From: Gammaproteobacteria bacterium
GTDB taxonomy: Bacteria; Pseudomonadota; Gammaproteobacteria; SG8-11
Direction of reading: 5' to 3'
NCBI GenBank assembly: GCA_013151345.1
Contig: JAADIM010000043.1
Location: 1 to 43,757, forward strand
Length of the DNA stretch: 43,757 nucleotides
Below the pieces are notes generated by a model, which was given only the letters and a program-made list of their open reading frames with translations, was not told the DNA's origin and searched no databases. The position numbers and the translations under genes were made by a program. Below are positions 24,892 to 35,221 of the stretch, in pieces. Within the stretch, counting starts at the first letter, position 1, and every line of letters starts with the position of its first letter.

Positions 24892-26250
24892 GTGAAGCCT
24901 TATATTCTTGTAGTTGATGATGAGCCAGATATTCGGGATTTGGTCCGAGATATTTTGCAGGATGAAAATTATGAAGTGGATATTGCCGAAGATGGAAATG
25001 CTGCCCGTATCTCCGTGCAAACACGTAGACCTGATCTGATATTACTGGACATTTGGATGCCTGATATAGACGGCATTTCTCTGTTGAAGGAATTTGTAGA
25101 ATCAGGCTTAACCTCGCCTGTAGTTATGATATCGGGACATGGGAATGTTGAGACTGCGGTTGAAGCCACGCGATTAGGTGCATATGATTTTATAGAGAAG
25201 CCACTGTCCTTGGGGAAATTATTAATGACAGTGCAACGTGTATTGGACAGTGCCGGGCATTCAAAAGATTCACAGTTTTCCGGCAAGCAATCTTCTTCTT
25301 CGGCTTATACGCCGATTGGCAAGAGCGTGGTTATGCAAAATTTCCGTGAACAGGTTAAGCGAGTAGCGGGATTTGATAATTGGGTTATGTTTTGTGGAGA
25401 ATCAGGCACAGGTAAAGAGCTATATGCGCGATATTTACATAGCAATTGCAAAAATACCCAGGGTCCATTTGTAAATGTCAGGGTTTCTTCAATTATTGAA
25501 GATAATCCTGAAGAGCTTTTGTTTGGTAGTGAAAAGGATGGGCATGTAGAAACAGGGTTTCTGGAACAAGCCGATGGTGGCATATTGTTTTTAAATGATA
25601 TTGCAGATTTAGATTTATCGACACAAGCAAAGTTACTCGATGTGTTTATTACTCGTTCACTTAAGCGTATTGGTGGGCATGAACGAAAAGAAATTGATAT
25701 CAGGATAGTTGCTGGTACCAGAGTTGATTTGCAGGAAGCGATAAAAGCGGGTCGTTTTCGGGACGATCTGTTCTATCGACTAAATGAAATTCCATTATAT
25801 ATTTCGCCGCTTAGAGAGCATCGGGAAGATATTCCTGATTTTGTTCACCATTTTGTGGATTTGTTTGTGAATGAAGCTAATTTACCCTATCGAAAATTCA
25901 GCATGGCCGCGCAGAATTGGTTAAGAAACTATAATTGGCCAGGTAATGTGCTTGAGCTAAGAAATTTGGTGCAACGCTTGTTAATGATGGGGGATGGCAA
26001 TGAAATTAGTGTGGCGGAAGTGGAGGCTGCAGTGATGTTGCAATCGCCGTCACAGGGATTCGAGATGCCCGCTGATTTTAGTTTGCCTTTGCGTCAGGCA
26101 CGGGAACGATTTGAAAAGACCTATCTTGAATATCATCTTCAGGAAGCGGGTGGCAATGTGGGTATGGTTGCAAAGCAAGCAGGAATGGAAAGGACGCACT
26201 TATATCGCAAGTTTCGAGCGTTGGATATTGACCCAAAGAAAACTAAGTAA
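24892..26250 (+). CDS. ntrX: NtrX-like response regulator (receiver, AAA+, Fis)
   Basis: A 452-residue NtrX-type regulator starting at GTG. The receiver domain (1-120) has phospho-acceptor Asp53 (LLDIWMP) and Lys103. The AAA+ domain has an intact Walker A, GESGTGKE (169-176), and GRFRDDLFYRLN. The GAFTGA sigma-54 contact loop is absent (ELLFGSEKDGHVETGFLEQ), as is usual for NtrX. The Walker B segment reads ILFLNDIADL, so the usual Asp-Glu is Asn235-Asp236. A Fis-type HTH ends the protein (NVGMVAKQAGMERTHLYRKF). It probably acts as a DNA-binding regulator without sigma-54 activation and with doubtful ATPase activity. Confidence 0.92.
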   Translation: MKPYILVVDDEPDIRDLVRDILQDENYEVDIAEDGNAARISVQTRRPDLILLDIWMPDIDGISLLKEFVESGLTSPVVMISGHGNVETAVEATRLGAYDFIEKPLSLGKLLMTVQRVLDSAGHSKDSQFSGKQSSSSAYTPIGKSVVMQNFREQVKRVAGFDNWVMFCGESGTGKELYARYLHSNCKNTQGPFVNVRVSSIIEDNPEELLFGSEKDGHVETGFLEQADGGILFLNDIADLDLSTQAKLLDVFITRSLKRIGGHERKEIDIRIVAGTRVDLQEAIKAGRFRDDLFYRLNEIPLYISPLREHREDIPDFVHHFVDLFVNEANLPYRKFSMAAQNWLRNYNWPGNVLELRNLVQRLLMMGDGNEISVAEVEAAVMLQSPSQGFEMPADFSLPLRQARERFEKTYLEYHLQEAGGNVGMVAKQAGMERTHLYRKFRALDIDPKKTK

Positions 26251-26289
26251 ATTTACCGTCCTGGACTATAATTTATCGTCCTGGATATA
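26251..26289. repeat. 20-bp tandem duplication after ntrX
   Basis: atttaccgtcctggactata (26251-26270) is followed directly by a near copy with one substitution and one deletion (26271-26289). It begins immediately after the ntrX stop codon and is non-coding. Confidence 0.8.
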
Positions 26290-26464
26290 ATGAAGCTACC
26301 AATAGAGCACGAATTATTAAGCCTGTAATATAATGTTAGCAACTGTCACTACTAATAATTCCGATATAAAACGGGCTTCTGGTTGAGTCGTGGATGACGA
26401 ACTAATCAGGGAGCCTGGGAATTTGACCATATAATAAGTTTAAATAATAAGTTATATATAAATA

Positions 26465-27838
26465 ATGAAGATCATTATCCTTGGTGCGGGCCAGGTAGGC
26501 GCTTCAGTTGCCGAAAATTTGGCGAGTGAATCCAATGACATCACCGTTGTTGATATAGATGCCAAACGATTGCAGGAACTACAAGACCGGCTTGATTTAA
26601 GAACCGTAAATGGCTACGCATCACATCCTACTATTCTGTCTCAAGCAGGTGCAGATGATGCTGATATGATCATCGCTGTGACCAATAGCGATGAAATTAA
26701 TATGATTGCCTGTCAAATCGCCTATACTATTTTCCACACACCGACAAAAATTGCGCGAGTGCGCGCAGTTGAATATCTTTCCCAAACGCAATTGTTTGCA
26801 CAAGACGCCCTGCCAGTCGATGTGTTAATCAGCCCCGAACAATTGATAACAGACTATATATTGCGTCTAATTGAAAATCCTGGCGCTTTACAGGTGCTTG
26901 ATTTTGCTGGCGGTAAAGTGAGGCTGGTAGCGCTAAAGGCTTTTTATGGCGGACCATTGGTCGGCAATGAGCTAAAAACATTACGCGAGCATATGCCTGG
27001 AATAGAAACACGCGTCGCAGCGATATTTCGCAGGGGAAAAGCGATTATCCCGGAAGGTAATACTGTCATAGAAGTTGATGATGAAGTATTTTTTGTCGCC
27101 GCTAAAAAGCATATACGATCTGTTATGGGAGAATTGCGACGTCAGGATAAGCCTATAAAACGTGTGATGATTGCCGGCGGAGGCAATATTGGTCGACGTT
27201 TAGCGCTGACGCTTGAGCATGATTACCAGGTAAAGCTGATTGATCATAATCCTGAGAGAGCAGAGTCTATATCCAGGGAAGTCGATAAGGCCATTATTCT
27301 ACTTGGTGATGCGGCGGATGGTGACTTGTTGCTGGAGGAAAATATAGAACATACCGATGTGTTTTGTGCAGTCACTAACGATGATGAAGCGAATATCTTG
27401 TCTTCGATGCTAGCAAAACGGCTCGGTGCGCGAAAAGTGATGGCATTAATAAATCGCACAGCTTATGTTGATTTGGTGCAAAGCGGCATTATTGATATCG
27501 CCATATCTCCACAGCAAGTGACTATAGGTAGTTTATTGACACATATTCGCCGTGGCGATGTTGCCGTTGTTCATTCTTTAAGACGTGGCGCAGCGGAAGC
27601 AATTGAAGCTATTGCTCATGGCGATAAAAATTCTTCAAAAGTGGTTGAGCGTAGAATTGAGGAAATCAAATTACCAGCAGGCACATCAATTGGCGCAATC
27701 GTGCGTGGCAGTGAAGTGATAATTGCGCATCACGATACAATGATTGAAGCTGGTGATCATGTCATTTTGTTTCTTGTTGATAAGAAGAGAATCCCTGAGG
27801 TTGAAAAATTGTTTCAAGTGGGTGTTACCTTCTTGTAA
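26465..27838 (+). CDS. trkA: Trk potassium uptake NAD-binding subunit TrkA
   Basis: A 457-residue TrkA with two tandem RCK modules. The first begins [20 protein letters not shown] and the second [18 protein letters not shown] (about residue 235), each followed by a TrkA-C-like half. The acidic strand ends VVDIDA and LIDHNPE support NAD(H) binding. It is the cytosolic gating ring of the Trk K+ system; trkH follows about 140 bp later, completing it. The cluster with rsmB and ntrYX is common in gammaproteobacteria. Confidence 0.97.
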   Translation: MKIIILGAGQVGASVAENLASESNDITVVDIDAKRLQELQDRLDLRTVNGYASHPTILSQAGADDADMIIAVTNSDEINMIACQIAYTIFHTPTKIARVRAVEYLSQTQLFAQDALPVDVLISPEQLITDYILRLIENPGALQVLDFAGGKVRLVALKAFYGGPLVGNELKTLREHMPGIETRVAAIFRRGKAIIPEGNTVIEVDDEVFFVAAKKHIRSVMGELRRQDKPIKRVMIAGGGNIGRRLALTLEHDYQVKLIDHNPERAESISREVDKAIILLGDAADGDLLLEENIEHTDVFCAVTNDDEANILSSMLAKRLGARKVMALINRTAYVDLVQSGIIDIAISPQQVTIGSLLTHIRRGDVAVVHSLRRGAAEAIEAIAHGDKNSSKVVERRIEEIKLPAGTSIGAIVRGSEVIIAHHDTMIEAGDHVILFLVDKKRIPEVEKLFQVGVTFL

Positions 27839-27892
27839 TGAAAGGATGTAATTAAGTGTTGTAACCAAGGGTAGTGATTAGGGGTAATAACA

Positions 27893-27930
27893 GAGGGTTG
27901 TAGCCCGAGAGTTGTGGCGTAGAGTTGTAG
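27893..27930. repeat. Degenerate 14-bp tandem repeat between trkA and trkH
   Basis: Three imperfect units of gagggttgtagccc type occur at 27893-27906, 27907-27920 and from 27921, in the 142-bp trkA-trkH spacer. No hairpin or promoter is evident there. Confidence 0.55.
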
Positions 27931-27980
27931 TAAGGGGATTTTTATCAGATGACTTTTAATTAAGCATATATAGAGATACA

Positions 27981-29432
27981 ATGCATTTCATAGTTATACA
28001 GCGTGTAATCGGCATTTTATTGATGCTGTTTAGCTTTACAATGTTGCCGCCCTTGTTAGTTTCCTGGATATATAACGATGGCGTGGCTTTTCCTTTTATA
28101 TTAGCTTTTGGGCTCGCGTTAGTTGCGGGTCTGATTTTATGGTTTCCCGTTAAATCAAATCGTAAAGATCTTAAGTTGCGCGATGGTTTTATTATCGTTG
28201 TGATGTTCTGGACTGTTTTGAGTTTGTTCGGTTCTCTTCCGCTGGTTCTGTCTGGCCATGATGACATGTCGTTTACTGACGCAGTATTTGAGTCAGTTTC
28301 CGGTTTAACAACCACGGGCGCGACAGTATTGACTGGCCTGGATAATTTGCCTGAATCAATCCGTTTCTACCGTCAACAGCTGCAGTGGTTGGGTGGCATG
28401 GGTATAATTGTTTTAGCCGTTGCTATTCTTCCTATGTTAGGTGTTGGTGGTATGCAGTTATATCGCGCTGAGACGCCTGGTCCAATGAAAGATACAAAGA
28501 TAATGCCTCGTGTTACCGAAACTGCGAAAGCATTATGGTACGTCTATTTTGGGTTAACAGTTATTTGTGCTGTTTCATATTGGGCGGCGGGAATGTCGGT
28601 GTTCGATGCTATTGGGCACAGTTTCTCAACTGTGGCAATTGGCGGGTTTTCTACTCACGATGCAAGTATTGGTTATTATAATAGCACGCTGATTGAGATG
28701 ATAGCGGTTGTTTTTATGTTGATATCGGGAATTAATTTTTCGCTGCACTTTATTGCCTGGAGATCATTAAGTTTAAAGCACTACGCAAACGATCCTGAAG
28801 TCAAAACATATTTTCTGATTTTGTCCATTGCAACGGTTATTGTAACAGCCTACTTATATGTAACAGGTGTTTTTAGTAATTTTTCAGATGCTTTTCTGCG
28901 AAGTATTTTTCACGTGGTGTCTATAGGAACAACCACGGGGTTTGCTACAACAGATTACTATTCATGGCCGGTCTTCGTGCCAGTACTTCTTATTTTTATT
29001 AGTTTTATTGGCGGCTGCGCCGGATCAACGGGTGGAGGAATGAAAGTGATTCGTTTTTTGCTCCTATACAAGCAGGGGCTTAGAGAAATCACTCGGTTAA
29101 TTCACCCTAATGCGCAGATACAGGTCAAGGTGGGTTCCAAGCCTTTGCCTGAAACAGTTATTAAGGCCGTGTGGGGGTTCTTTTCGCTATATGTTGCCAG
29201 TTTTTGCGTAATGATGCTTGCCCTCTTGGCATTGGGAATCGATCAGGTCACCGCTTTTTCCGCCGTGGCTGCATGTATTAATAATTTGGGCCCGGGTTTA
29301 GGTGAAGTTGCCGCGAATTACGGAAGTTTATCCCCTATCGCCAAATGGATCCTGTGTTTCGCAATGTTGCTTGGTCGCTTGGAAATTTTCACTTTGCTAG
29401 TATTGTTGACCCCGGCATTTTGGCGAAAGTAG
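27981..29432 (+). CDS. trkH: Trk potassium uptake transmembrane subunit TrkH
   Basis: A 483-residue TrkH/KtrB-type membrane protein with about ten hydrophobic segments. The four filter loops are visible: SGLTTTGATVL, STVAIGGFSTHDAS, SIGTTTGFATTDY, and the last INNLGPGLGEVAANYG. GGCAGSTGGGMKVIRFLLLYKQGLRE forms the intramembrane gating loop. The C-terminus LGRLEIFTLLVLLTPAFWRK is canonical. With TrkA it imports K+. I see no terminator after it; a weak inverted repeat, aatatagcg (29482-29490) with cgctatatt (29510-29518), lies downstream. Confidence 0.97.
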   Translation: MHFIVIQRVIGILLMLFSFTMLPPLLVSWIYNDGVAFPFILAFGLALVAGLILWFPVKSNRKDLKLRDGFIIVVMFWTVLSLFGSLPLVLSGHDDMSFTDAVFESVSGLTTTGATVLTGLDNLPESIRFYRQQLQWLGGMGIIVLAVAILPMLGVGGMQLYRAETPGPMKDTKIMPRVTETAKALWYVYFGLTVICAVSYWAAGMSVFDAIGHSFSTVAIGGFSTHDASIGYYNSTLIEMIAVVFMLISGINFSLHFIAWRSLSLKHYANDPEVKTYFLILSIATVIVTAYLYVTGVFSNFSDAFLRSIFHVVSIGTTTGFATTDYYSWPVFVPVLLIFISFIGGCAGSTGGGMKVIRFLLLYKQGLREITRLIHPNAQIQVKVGSKPLPETVIKAVWGFFSLYVASFCVMMLALLALGIDQVTAFSAVAACINNLGPGLGEVAANYGSLSPIAKWILCFAMLLGRLEIFTLLVLLTPAFWRK

Positions 29433-29583
29433 TAGTGCCGTAATATTTTAACTCATTGATAATATATAAAAAACTTAAGCCAATATAGCGACGAAATATA
29501 ACGCTATAACGCTATATTATTTCAGATAACGAAATACCCGACGATAAAAAGCCGTAATCAAAATGTCGTGAGAGGTATTCGAG

Positions 29584-30381
29584 ATGAGTTTAGCAAAATC
29601 AGTACTAAATTACATTTCCAGCGCATTGTTATTTATAAGTGTACCTGTGGTTTGTCACGCTGATCCATATGAATACGGACTTATCGAATACCTTAATGGT
29701 GATTATGTTCAGGCTGCCGGCCATTTTAAAGACGGCGCAGAGGGTGGCGACGTCGGTTCTATTCAGATGCTTGCAAAACTATATAGAGAAGGTAAAGGTG
29801 TAAAAGATAATCAAGCACAAGCTTATAAATGGACGCGATTAGCAGCGCAGAATGGCATTGCAGAGTCGCAATTTGCGCTTGGAAATATGCTTGCTAGCGG
29901 AATGGGTGTGATTCGCGACGATAAAGAAGCAATTACCTGGTTTACAAAAGCAACTGAAAATAACTATTATTTGGCGTACTACAGGCTTGCTCAAATGTAT
30001 GAAAATGGCCTTGGAACTAATAAAAATTCCGATAAAGCATTTCGTTTCTATAATATTGCGGCTAGTGAGATGGATGTTTTCGCCCAGAAAGGTGATAAAG
30101 TCGCTCAAAATAGCTTGGCTATGATGTATGAACGTGCAAAAGGTGTGATAAAAAATTATACAAAAGCGTTTAGATGGTATAAGCGCGCTGCTGAGCAAGG
30201 ATTTGCTAAAGCACAGTATAATTTGGGTAGACTATATGCTTTAGGTCTCGGTGTGGACAAAAATGAAATGGAAGCAACTATGTGGTTACGTATGTCGGCG
30301 GACCAGGGTTTTGTGAAGGCACATGAGGCATTAAAGAAAATTACTAAAAATGGCCGCAGTAATCTTGCATTCAATTTATAG
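29584..30381 (+). CDS. Exported Sel1-repeat (SLR) protein
   Basis: A 265-residue protein with a signal peptide (SALLFISVPVVCHA) and about five to six Sel1-like helical repeats spanning roughly 35-255. Repeat signatures include AKLYREGKGVKDNQAQAYKWTRLAAQNG, LGNMLASGMGV, LAQMYENGLGT, YNLGRLYALGLGV and MWLRMSADQG. One repeat has an insertion (ASEMDVFAQKGDK). SLR proteins act as periplasmic scaffolds or adaptors; no partner is encoded nearby. The stop codon lies inside a perfect 16-bp tandem duplication. Confidence 0.9.
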   Translation: MSLAKSVLNYISSALLFISVPVVCHADPYEYGLIEYLNGDYVQAAGHFKDGAEGGDVGSIQMLAKLYREGKGVKDNQAQAYKWTRLAAQNGIAESQFALGNMLASGMGVIRDDKEAITWFTKATENNYYLAYYRLAQMYENGLGTNKNSDKAFRFYNIAASEMDVFAQKGDKVAQNSLAMMYERAKGVIKNYTKAFRWYKRAAEQGFAKAQYNLGRLYALGLGVDKNEMEATMWLRMSADQGFVKAHEALKKITKNGRSNLAFNL

Positions 30382-30399
30382 TTCATTCAATTTATAGTT
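30368..30399. repeat. Perfect 16-bp tandem duplication over the Sel1 gene stop
   Basis: cattcaatttatagtt occurs at 30368-30383 and again at 30384-30399 without mismatch. The first copy includes the TAG stop; the second is non-coding, so the duplication leaves the protein end unchanged. Confidence 0.9.
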
Positions 30400-30795
30400 G
30401 AAGTGCGGTAATTGAGCTTAATGTCTGGTGCTCGCGGGCATTAAGGATCGATAATTGTGGTCCCTATCATTAGGGTCTAAGATAAGGGCCTAAGCAAAAA
30501 ATATATCATTATAAATTAAGGACTCGCCCAGCAGGTGGGTTTTGAATTATATGTATCCCCGCCAATATTATTCTCATCCATGCCGTCGTTGCAGCAGACA
30601 CTTTGTGTCTTAAATCTGCTTGCCCAGACTTAATCAGAGGTTCCTTAGTTTATATTTAATAAATGGTATATTATGGCTATAATTTGAATTCGCTGAGGTA
30701 ACCTGGTTCAGCTATGTTTGTTTTATACAAACTATGTTTTATAAAAAACTAGTCTCGTATAAACTAGAAAGATACTAAAAAATGAGGAACTAGCA
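30400..30795. other. Intergenic region with hairpins and a possible decayed palindromic element
   Basis: About 0.4 kb with no gene. It holds small hairpins (ccct-atcatt-aggg near 30460-30476; agcaga and tctgct near 30593-30625). The stretch 30581-30593, tgccgtcgttgca, is shared exactly, in inverse orientation, with the palindromic element at 11711-11869 (there 11808-11820). That suggests a degraded relative. Close to the rhodanese start, direct repeats of ctatgttt and a GAGGA ribosome site (30784-30788) are seen. Confidence 0.45.
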
Positions 30796-31221
30796 ATGAC
30801 TGACAATGCAGTAAAAGGAATTAGTCCGGAAGCGGCGTATAAACTGTTACAGAATAATCCGAGTGCGGTTTTTATTGACGTTCGTTCTGCGATGGAATTT
30901 CTATTCGTAGGCCACCCCAAGGAAGCAATAAATATCCCCTGGATTGACGAACCTGACTGGTGTGTTGACCCTAAGTTCGCGGCACATATTCGGCAAGTTA
31001 TGTTGGGCGGCGTTTCGCAACATCATAAAGGGGATGCTCCAGTTGTTTTAATATGCCGCAGCGGCAAGAGGTCACTCGAAGCAGGAGAGCTATTATTGTC
31101 GGAAGGATTTGCTGATGTTTATAATGTAATGGAAGGATTTGAGGGTGATATGGATGAAAATCACCATCGCAGTTCTGTTGGTGGTTGGCGCTTCCATGGA
31201 TTGCTCTGGGAGCAATGTTAA
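30796..31221 (+). CDS. Rhodanese-domain protein
   Basis: A 141-residue single-domain rhodanese expected to move sulfane sulfur on a cysteine persulfide. It has ISPEAAYKLLQNNPSAVFIDVRSAMEF at the start, the active loop ICRSGKRS with the catalytic Cys, and EGFADVYNVMEGFEGD before the C-terminus. No signal peptide is visible, so it is cytosolic. It precedes metH in the same direction, but a 292-bp gap with a perfect palindrome lies between them, so a functional link is only suggestive. Confidence 0.92.
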   Translation: MTDNAVKGISPEAAYKLLQNNPSAVFIDVRSAMEFLFVGHPKEAINIPWIDEPDWCVDPKFAAHIRQVMLGGVSQHHKGDAPVVLICRSGKRSLEAGELLLSEGFADVYNVMEGFEGDMDENHHRSSVGGWRFHGLLWEQC

Positions 31222-31230
31222 TCTGTACCC

Positions 31231-31250
31231 TAATGCGGAATTCCGCATTA
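31231..31250. promoter_or_regulatory. Perfect 20-bp palindrome between rhodanese and metH
   Basis: taatgcggaattccgcatta is perfectly self-complementary. It begins about 10 bp after the rhodanese stop. No T-tract follows, so a protein-binding site or a simple RNA hairpin is as likely as a terminator. It does not match the MetJ or MetR consensus I know. Confidence 0.4.
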
Positions 31251-31513
31251 ATCTTCCCGTATTAATCTATAGTTGGGTTTAGGTGGTATTAAAAGTATAC
31301 TACTTGGCTTGCGCGAGCTAACGTCAGAAAGAAATGCATTAAAAGGTTATGTTAAAATCGAAGGCATAATGCATAGGCGTTATTTAAATAAGGCATTTTA
31401 TAGTGGTTGATTGTAAATAGGGTCGTCTTTTAGTCGCGCTCTTCCAGTTCTAAACCTATAAAAAATTACTCAAATCTTGTTTTTTTACATACAACATTCT
31501 CAGATATTAATTC

Positions 31514-34500
31514 ATGAATAATTCCAAAGACCGTATTGCGTTATTTAAACAACATCTAAGTGAAAGAATTCTTGTTCTTGATGGTGCTATGGGCACTATG
31601 ATTCAAAGTTATCAATTAGAAGAAGAGGATTATCGGGGTGATCGTTTTACTAATCATACTTGTGATTTAAAGGGTAATAATGATTTGCTATCGATCACGA
31701 AGCCGGATGTCATTGCTGCGATCCATGCATCGTTTCTGGATGCGGGTGCAGATATTATTGAAACAAATACATTTAATTCGACCAGTATCGCTCAAGCTGA
31801 CTATCAGCTGGAAGAAATCGTTTACGAACTTAATTATGCTGCCGCTCAACTTGCAGTTAATGTTACAAATGAATTTACTGCCAAAACACCAGATCGCCCA
31901 CGGTTTGCCGTAGGAATATTAGGCCCGACCAATCGCACGGCGTCAATATCGCCTGACGTGAATAATCCGGCATACCGCAATATCAATTTTGATGAACTTG
32001 TTGTTTCATACACGCAAGCGATGAAAGGGTTACTTGATGGTGGTGTTGATTTTCTGATGGTTGAAACGATATTTGATACCTTGAATGCAAAAGCTGCGTT
32101 GTTTGCTATTGAGCAATATTTTGAACAACAGGCAAGCAGTGTACCTATTATGATTTCGGCTACGATTACAGACGCCAGCGGCCGCACTCTTTCAGGGCAA
32201 ACGACCGAAGCGTTCTGGAATTCTGTATCCCATGTTAAGCCGATTAGTATTGGTTTGAATTGCGCTCTGGGCGTTGAAGAATTGCGGGAATACGTCAGTG
32301 AACTATCTGCAGTGGCGGATACGCGTATTAGTGCCCACCCAAATGCAGGATTGCCTAATGAGTTCGGGGGTTACGATCAAGAGCCTGATTTTATGGCGCG
32401 ACATATAAGAGAATGGGCAGAAACTGGTTTTTTGAACATCGTTGGTGGATGTTGTGGCACGACACCGGCACATATAAAAGCGATCGCCAACGCAGTGAGT
32501 GGTATTACTCCAAGAAAGGTGCCGCAACAGAAAATTGAGTGCCGGTTGAGCGGTCTGGAACCGTTTAATATTGCGCAGGATAGTTTGTTTGTAAACGTGG
32601 GTGAGCGTACCAATGTAACTGGCTCAGCGCGATTCAAGCGACTTGTTGTTGAAGGTGATTTTGAAACAGCCATTAATGTTGCATCGCAACAAGTTGAAAA
32701 TGGTGCGCAAGTCATCGATGTGAATATGGATGAGGCGATGCTCGATTCCGAAGAAGCGATGGTAACGTTTTTAAATATCATTGCAACTGAACCGGATATT
32801 TGTAAAGTACCCATCATGGTGGATTCATCAAAATGGTCTGTTATTGAAGCAGGTTTAAAGTGTATTCAAGGTAAGGGGATCGTTAACTCGATCAGTATGA
32901 AAGAAGGTGAGGAAGAATTTATCCGGCAGGCACGCCTTGTGCGACGCTATGGGATGGCGGTGATTGTGATGGCTTTCGATGAACAAGGTCAAGCCGATAC
33001 CAAAGAGCGAAAAATAGAAATTTGCACGCGCGCTTATAAACTGCTGGTGAATGAAGTAGGGTTCCCTCCACAAGATATTATTTTTGACCCGAATATTTTC
33101 GCGATTGCGACAGGTATAGAAGAGCATAATAACTATGCTGTTGATTTTATCGAGGCGACACAAGAAATAAAAAATACGCTGCCACATGCGTTGATAAGCG
33201 GTGGGGTGAGCAACGTATCATTTTCGTTTCGCGGGAATAATATTGTTCGCGAAGCGATACATGCGGTTTTTCTTTATCACGCTGTTAAAGCGGGTATGGA
33301 TATGGGTATTGTCAATGCCGGTCAACTGCAGGTCTACGGGGAAATTCCGGAGAAATTAAGACTGGTCGTTGAAGATGTTGTAATGAACAAGTCGGCGGAT
33401 GCCACTGACCGTCTGTTGGAGTTGGCTGAATCCTATAAAGGAGAAAGTGGTCAGGTTAAGAAGCAAGACCAAAAGTGGCGCGAAGCGAGTGTTAACGAAC
33501 GACTTTCTCATGCGCTGGTAAACGGTATTACTGAATATATTGATCAAGATACCGAAGAGGCACGTTTGCAAGTTGAAAGGCCGCTGCATGTAATTGAAGG
33601 GCCATTAATGGATGGAATGAATATTGTCGGGGATTTGTTTGGCGCGGGTAAAATGTTTTTACCGCAAGTGGTTAAAAGTGCGCGTGTGATGAAAAAAGCG
33701 GTAGCCTATCTTAATCCATTCATTGAGGCGGAGAAAACTGGACTTGAAGTGAATCGAGCGAAAGGAAAGATATTGCTCGCGACTGTAAAAGGCGACGTAC
33801 ACGACATAGGCAAAAACATAGTCGGTGTTGTGCTGGGATGTAATAACTATGATGTTGTCGATCTTGGCGTGATGGTACCGACGTCTAAGATTCTTGAAAC
33901 GGCAAAAAAAGAAAATGTTGATATCATTGGTTTAAGTGGTTTGATTACACCTTCTTTGGAAGAAATGACCCATGTTGCCAAAGAATTGCAGCGCTCTGAT
34001 TTGAATGTGCCGTTGTTAATTGGCGGGGCGACTACGTCACGTGTACATACCGCCGTTAAGATCGAGCCGCATTATGATGGGGTTTCAATTTATGTGAAAG
34101 ATGCTTCGCGTGCGGTTGGTGTAACATCCAGTCTTCTGAGTGACGAACTGCGTGACGAGTATGTCAGGAATTTAAAGTCGGAATATGAATCCGTACGTGA
34201 ACGACATGCGGGTAAGCAAGCGAAAATACAATGGTTGACGATTGACGAGGCACGTAGAAATAAATTTGTTATAAATTGGCCAGACTATGTGCCACCCATG
34301 CCGAAAAAACCCGGAATAACAGTAATTAATAACTATGATCTGCAGGCGTTAGTTGACTATATTGACTGGACGCCGTTTTTTCATGCATGGGAACTGGCAG
34401 GTAGTTATCCAAAAATATTAAAAGATGACGTTGTCGGTAATGAAGCGCAAAAATTATTTGATGATGCGCAAATACTGTTAAAGCGCATTGTCGATGAAAA

Positions 34501-35221
34501 ACTGCTTAAGGCCGACGGGGTAGTCGGGTTATTCCCAGCAAACAGTGTAGGCGACGATATTGAGATTTACGCTGATGAAAGCAGGGCGTCAGCTATGCAT
34601 GTTATTCATACATTGCGACAACAAACTGTAAAACCTCCCGGACGTCCAAACATCGCATTGGCCGACTTTGTTGCACCAAAGGCATCTGGCCACAAAGACT
34701 ATATTGGGGCTTTTTTAGTGACCACAGGCGGTGGTGTAGATGAGATGGTGGCAGGGTATGAGGAAAAGCATGATGATTACAATGCCATTTTGGTCAAAGC
34801 GTTAGCAGATCGATTAGCGGAAGCGTTTGCGGAACGGTTGCACGAAACAGTCAGGAAGGATATGTGGGCCTATTCACAGCAAGAGGCACTATCAAATACA
34901 GATCTTATTAAGGAATCATATAACGGAATTCGACCAGCACCTGGTTATCCTGCCTGTCCGGATCATACCGAAAAAGAAGGTCTATTTAACTTAACTGATG
35001 CGACAAAGCATACTGGGGTGCATTTGACCGAAAGCTTTGCCATGTATCCGACTGCGGCTGTCAGCGGATTTTATTTTTCTCATCCTGATGCCAAGTATTT
35101 TGCGGTTGGTAAAATTAACCGGGATCAGGTTAAGGATTACGCGCAGCGCAAATCCATTGCAGTTACCTTCGCCGAACAATGGTTGGCGCCCAATCTGGGC
35201 TATTCCGTTGACGATGGGTAG
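31514..35221 (+). CDS. metH: Cobalamin-dependent methionine synthase MetH
   Basis: A full-length 1235-residue MetH that methylates homocysteine from 5-methyl-THF through methylcobalamin. The homocysteine domain (about 1-340) carries zinc ligands Cys250 (GLNCALG) and Cys313/Cys314 (GGCCGT). The pterin domain (about 355-640) begins [19 protein letters not shown]. The B12 cap follows, then the B12 domain with D761-V-H763-DIG766 (the DxHxxG cobalt-ligand motif) and [11 protein letters not shown]. The activation domain (about 900-1230) ends with [14 protein letters not shown] and the [16 protein letters not shown] motif. All modules are present and intact. I see no cobalamin or SAM riboswitch upstream. 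Confidence 0.98.
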   Translation: MNNSKDRIALFKQHLSERILVLDGAMGTMIQSYQLEEEDYRGDRFTNHTCDLKGNNDLLSITKPDVIAAIHASFLDAGADIIETNTFNSTSIAQADYQLEEIVYELNYAAAQLAVNVTNEFTAKTPDRPRFAVGILGPTNRTASISPDVNNPAYRNINFDELVVSYTQAMKGLLDGGVDFLMVETIFDTLNAKAALFAIEQYFEQQASSVPIMISATITDASGRTLSGQTTEAFWNSVSHVKPISIGLNCALGVEELREYVSELSAVADTRISAHPNAGLPNEFGGYDQEPDFMARHIREWAETGFLNIVGGCCGTTPAHIKAIANAVSGITPRKVPQQKIECRLSGLEPFNIAQDSLFVNVGERTNVTGSARFKRLVVEGDFETAINVASQQVENGAQVIDVNMDEAMLDSEEAMVTFLNIIATEPDICKVPIMVDSSKWSVIEAGLKCIQGKGIVNSISMKEGEEEFIRQARLVRRYGMAVIVMAFDEQGQADTKERKIEICTRAYKLLVNEVGFPPQDIIFDPNIFAIATGIEEHNNYAVDFIEATQEIKNTLPHALISGGVSNVSFSFRGNNIVREAIHAVFLYHAVKAGMDMGIVNAGQLQVYGEIPEKLRLVVEDVVMNKSADATDRLLELAESYKGESGQVKKQDQKWREASVNERLSHALVNGITEYIDQDTEEARLQVERPLHVIEGPLMDGMNIVGDLFGAGKMFLPQVVKSARVMKKAVAYLNPFIEAEKTGLEVNRAKGKILLATVKGDVHDIGKNIVGVVLGCNNYDVVDLGVMVPTSKILETAKKENVDIIGLSGLITPSLEEMTHVAKELQRSDLNVPLLIGGATTSRVHTAVKIEPHYDGVSIYVKDASRAVGVTSSLLSDELRDEYVRNLKSEYESVRERHAGKQAKIQWLTIDEARRNKFVINWPDYVPPMPKKPGITVINNYDLQALVDYIDWTPFFHAWELAGSYPKILKDDVVGNEAQKLFDDAQILLKRIVDEKLLKADGVVGLFPANSVGDDIEIYADESRASAMHVIHTLRQQTVKPPGRPNIALADFVAPKASGHKDYIGAFLVTTGGGVDEMVAGYEEKHDDYNAILVKALADRLAEAFAERLHETVRKDMWAYSQQEALSNTDLIKESYNGIRPAPGYPACPDHTEKEGLFNLTDATKHTGVHLTESFAMYPTAAVSGFYFSHPDAKYFAVGKINRDQVKDYAQRKSIAVTFAEQWLAPNLGYSVDDG

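Noticed and set aside
29482-29518. Inverted repeat aatatagcg/cgctatatt after trkH
   Set aside because: It is short, AT-rich, has a 19-nt loop and no T-run, and is mixed with direct repeats. Chance in AT-rich DNA is likely.
30732-30920. Minus-strand ORF at the rhodanese start
   Set aside because: It is antisense to the rhodanese coding region and promoter and has no domain.
31222-31513. Possible cobalamin or SAM riboswitch before metH
   Set aside because: I looked for conserved B12-box or SAM-box-like elements in the 292-bp leader and saw only a short palindrome. No multi-helix structure was recognisable.
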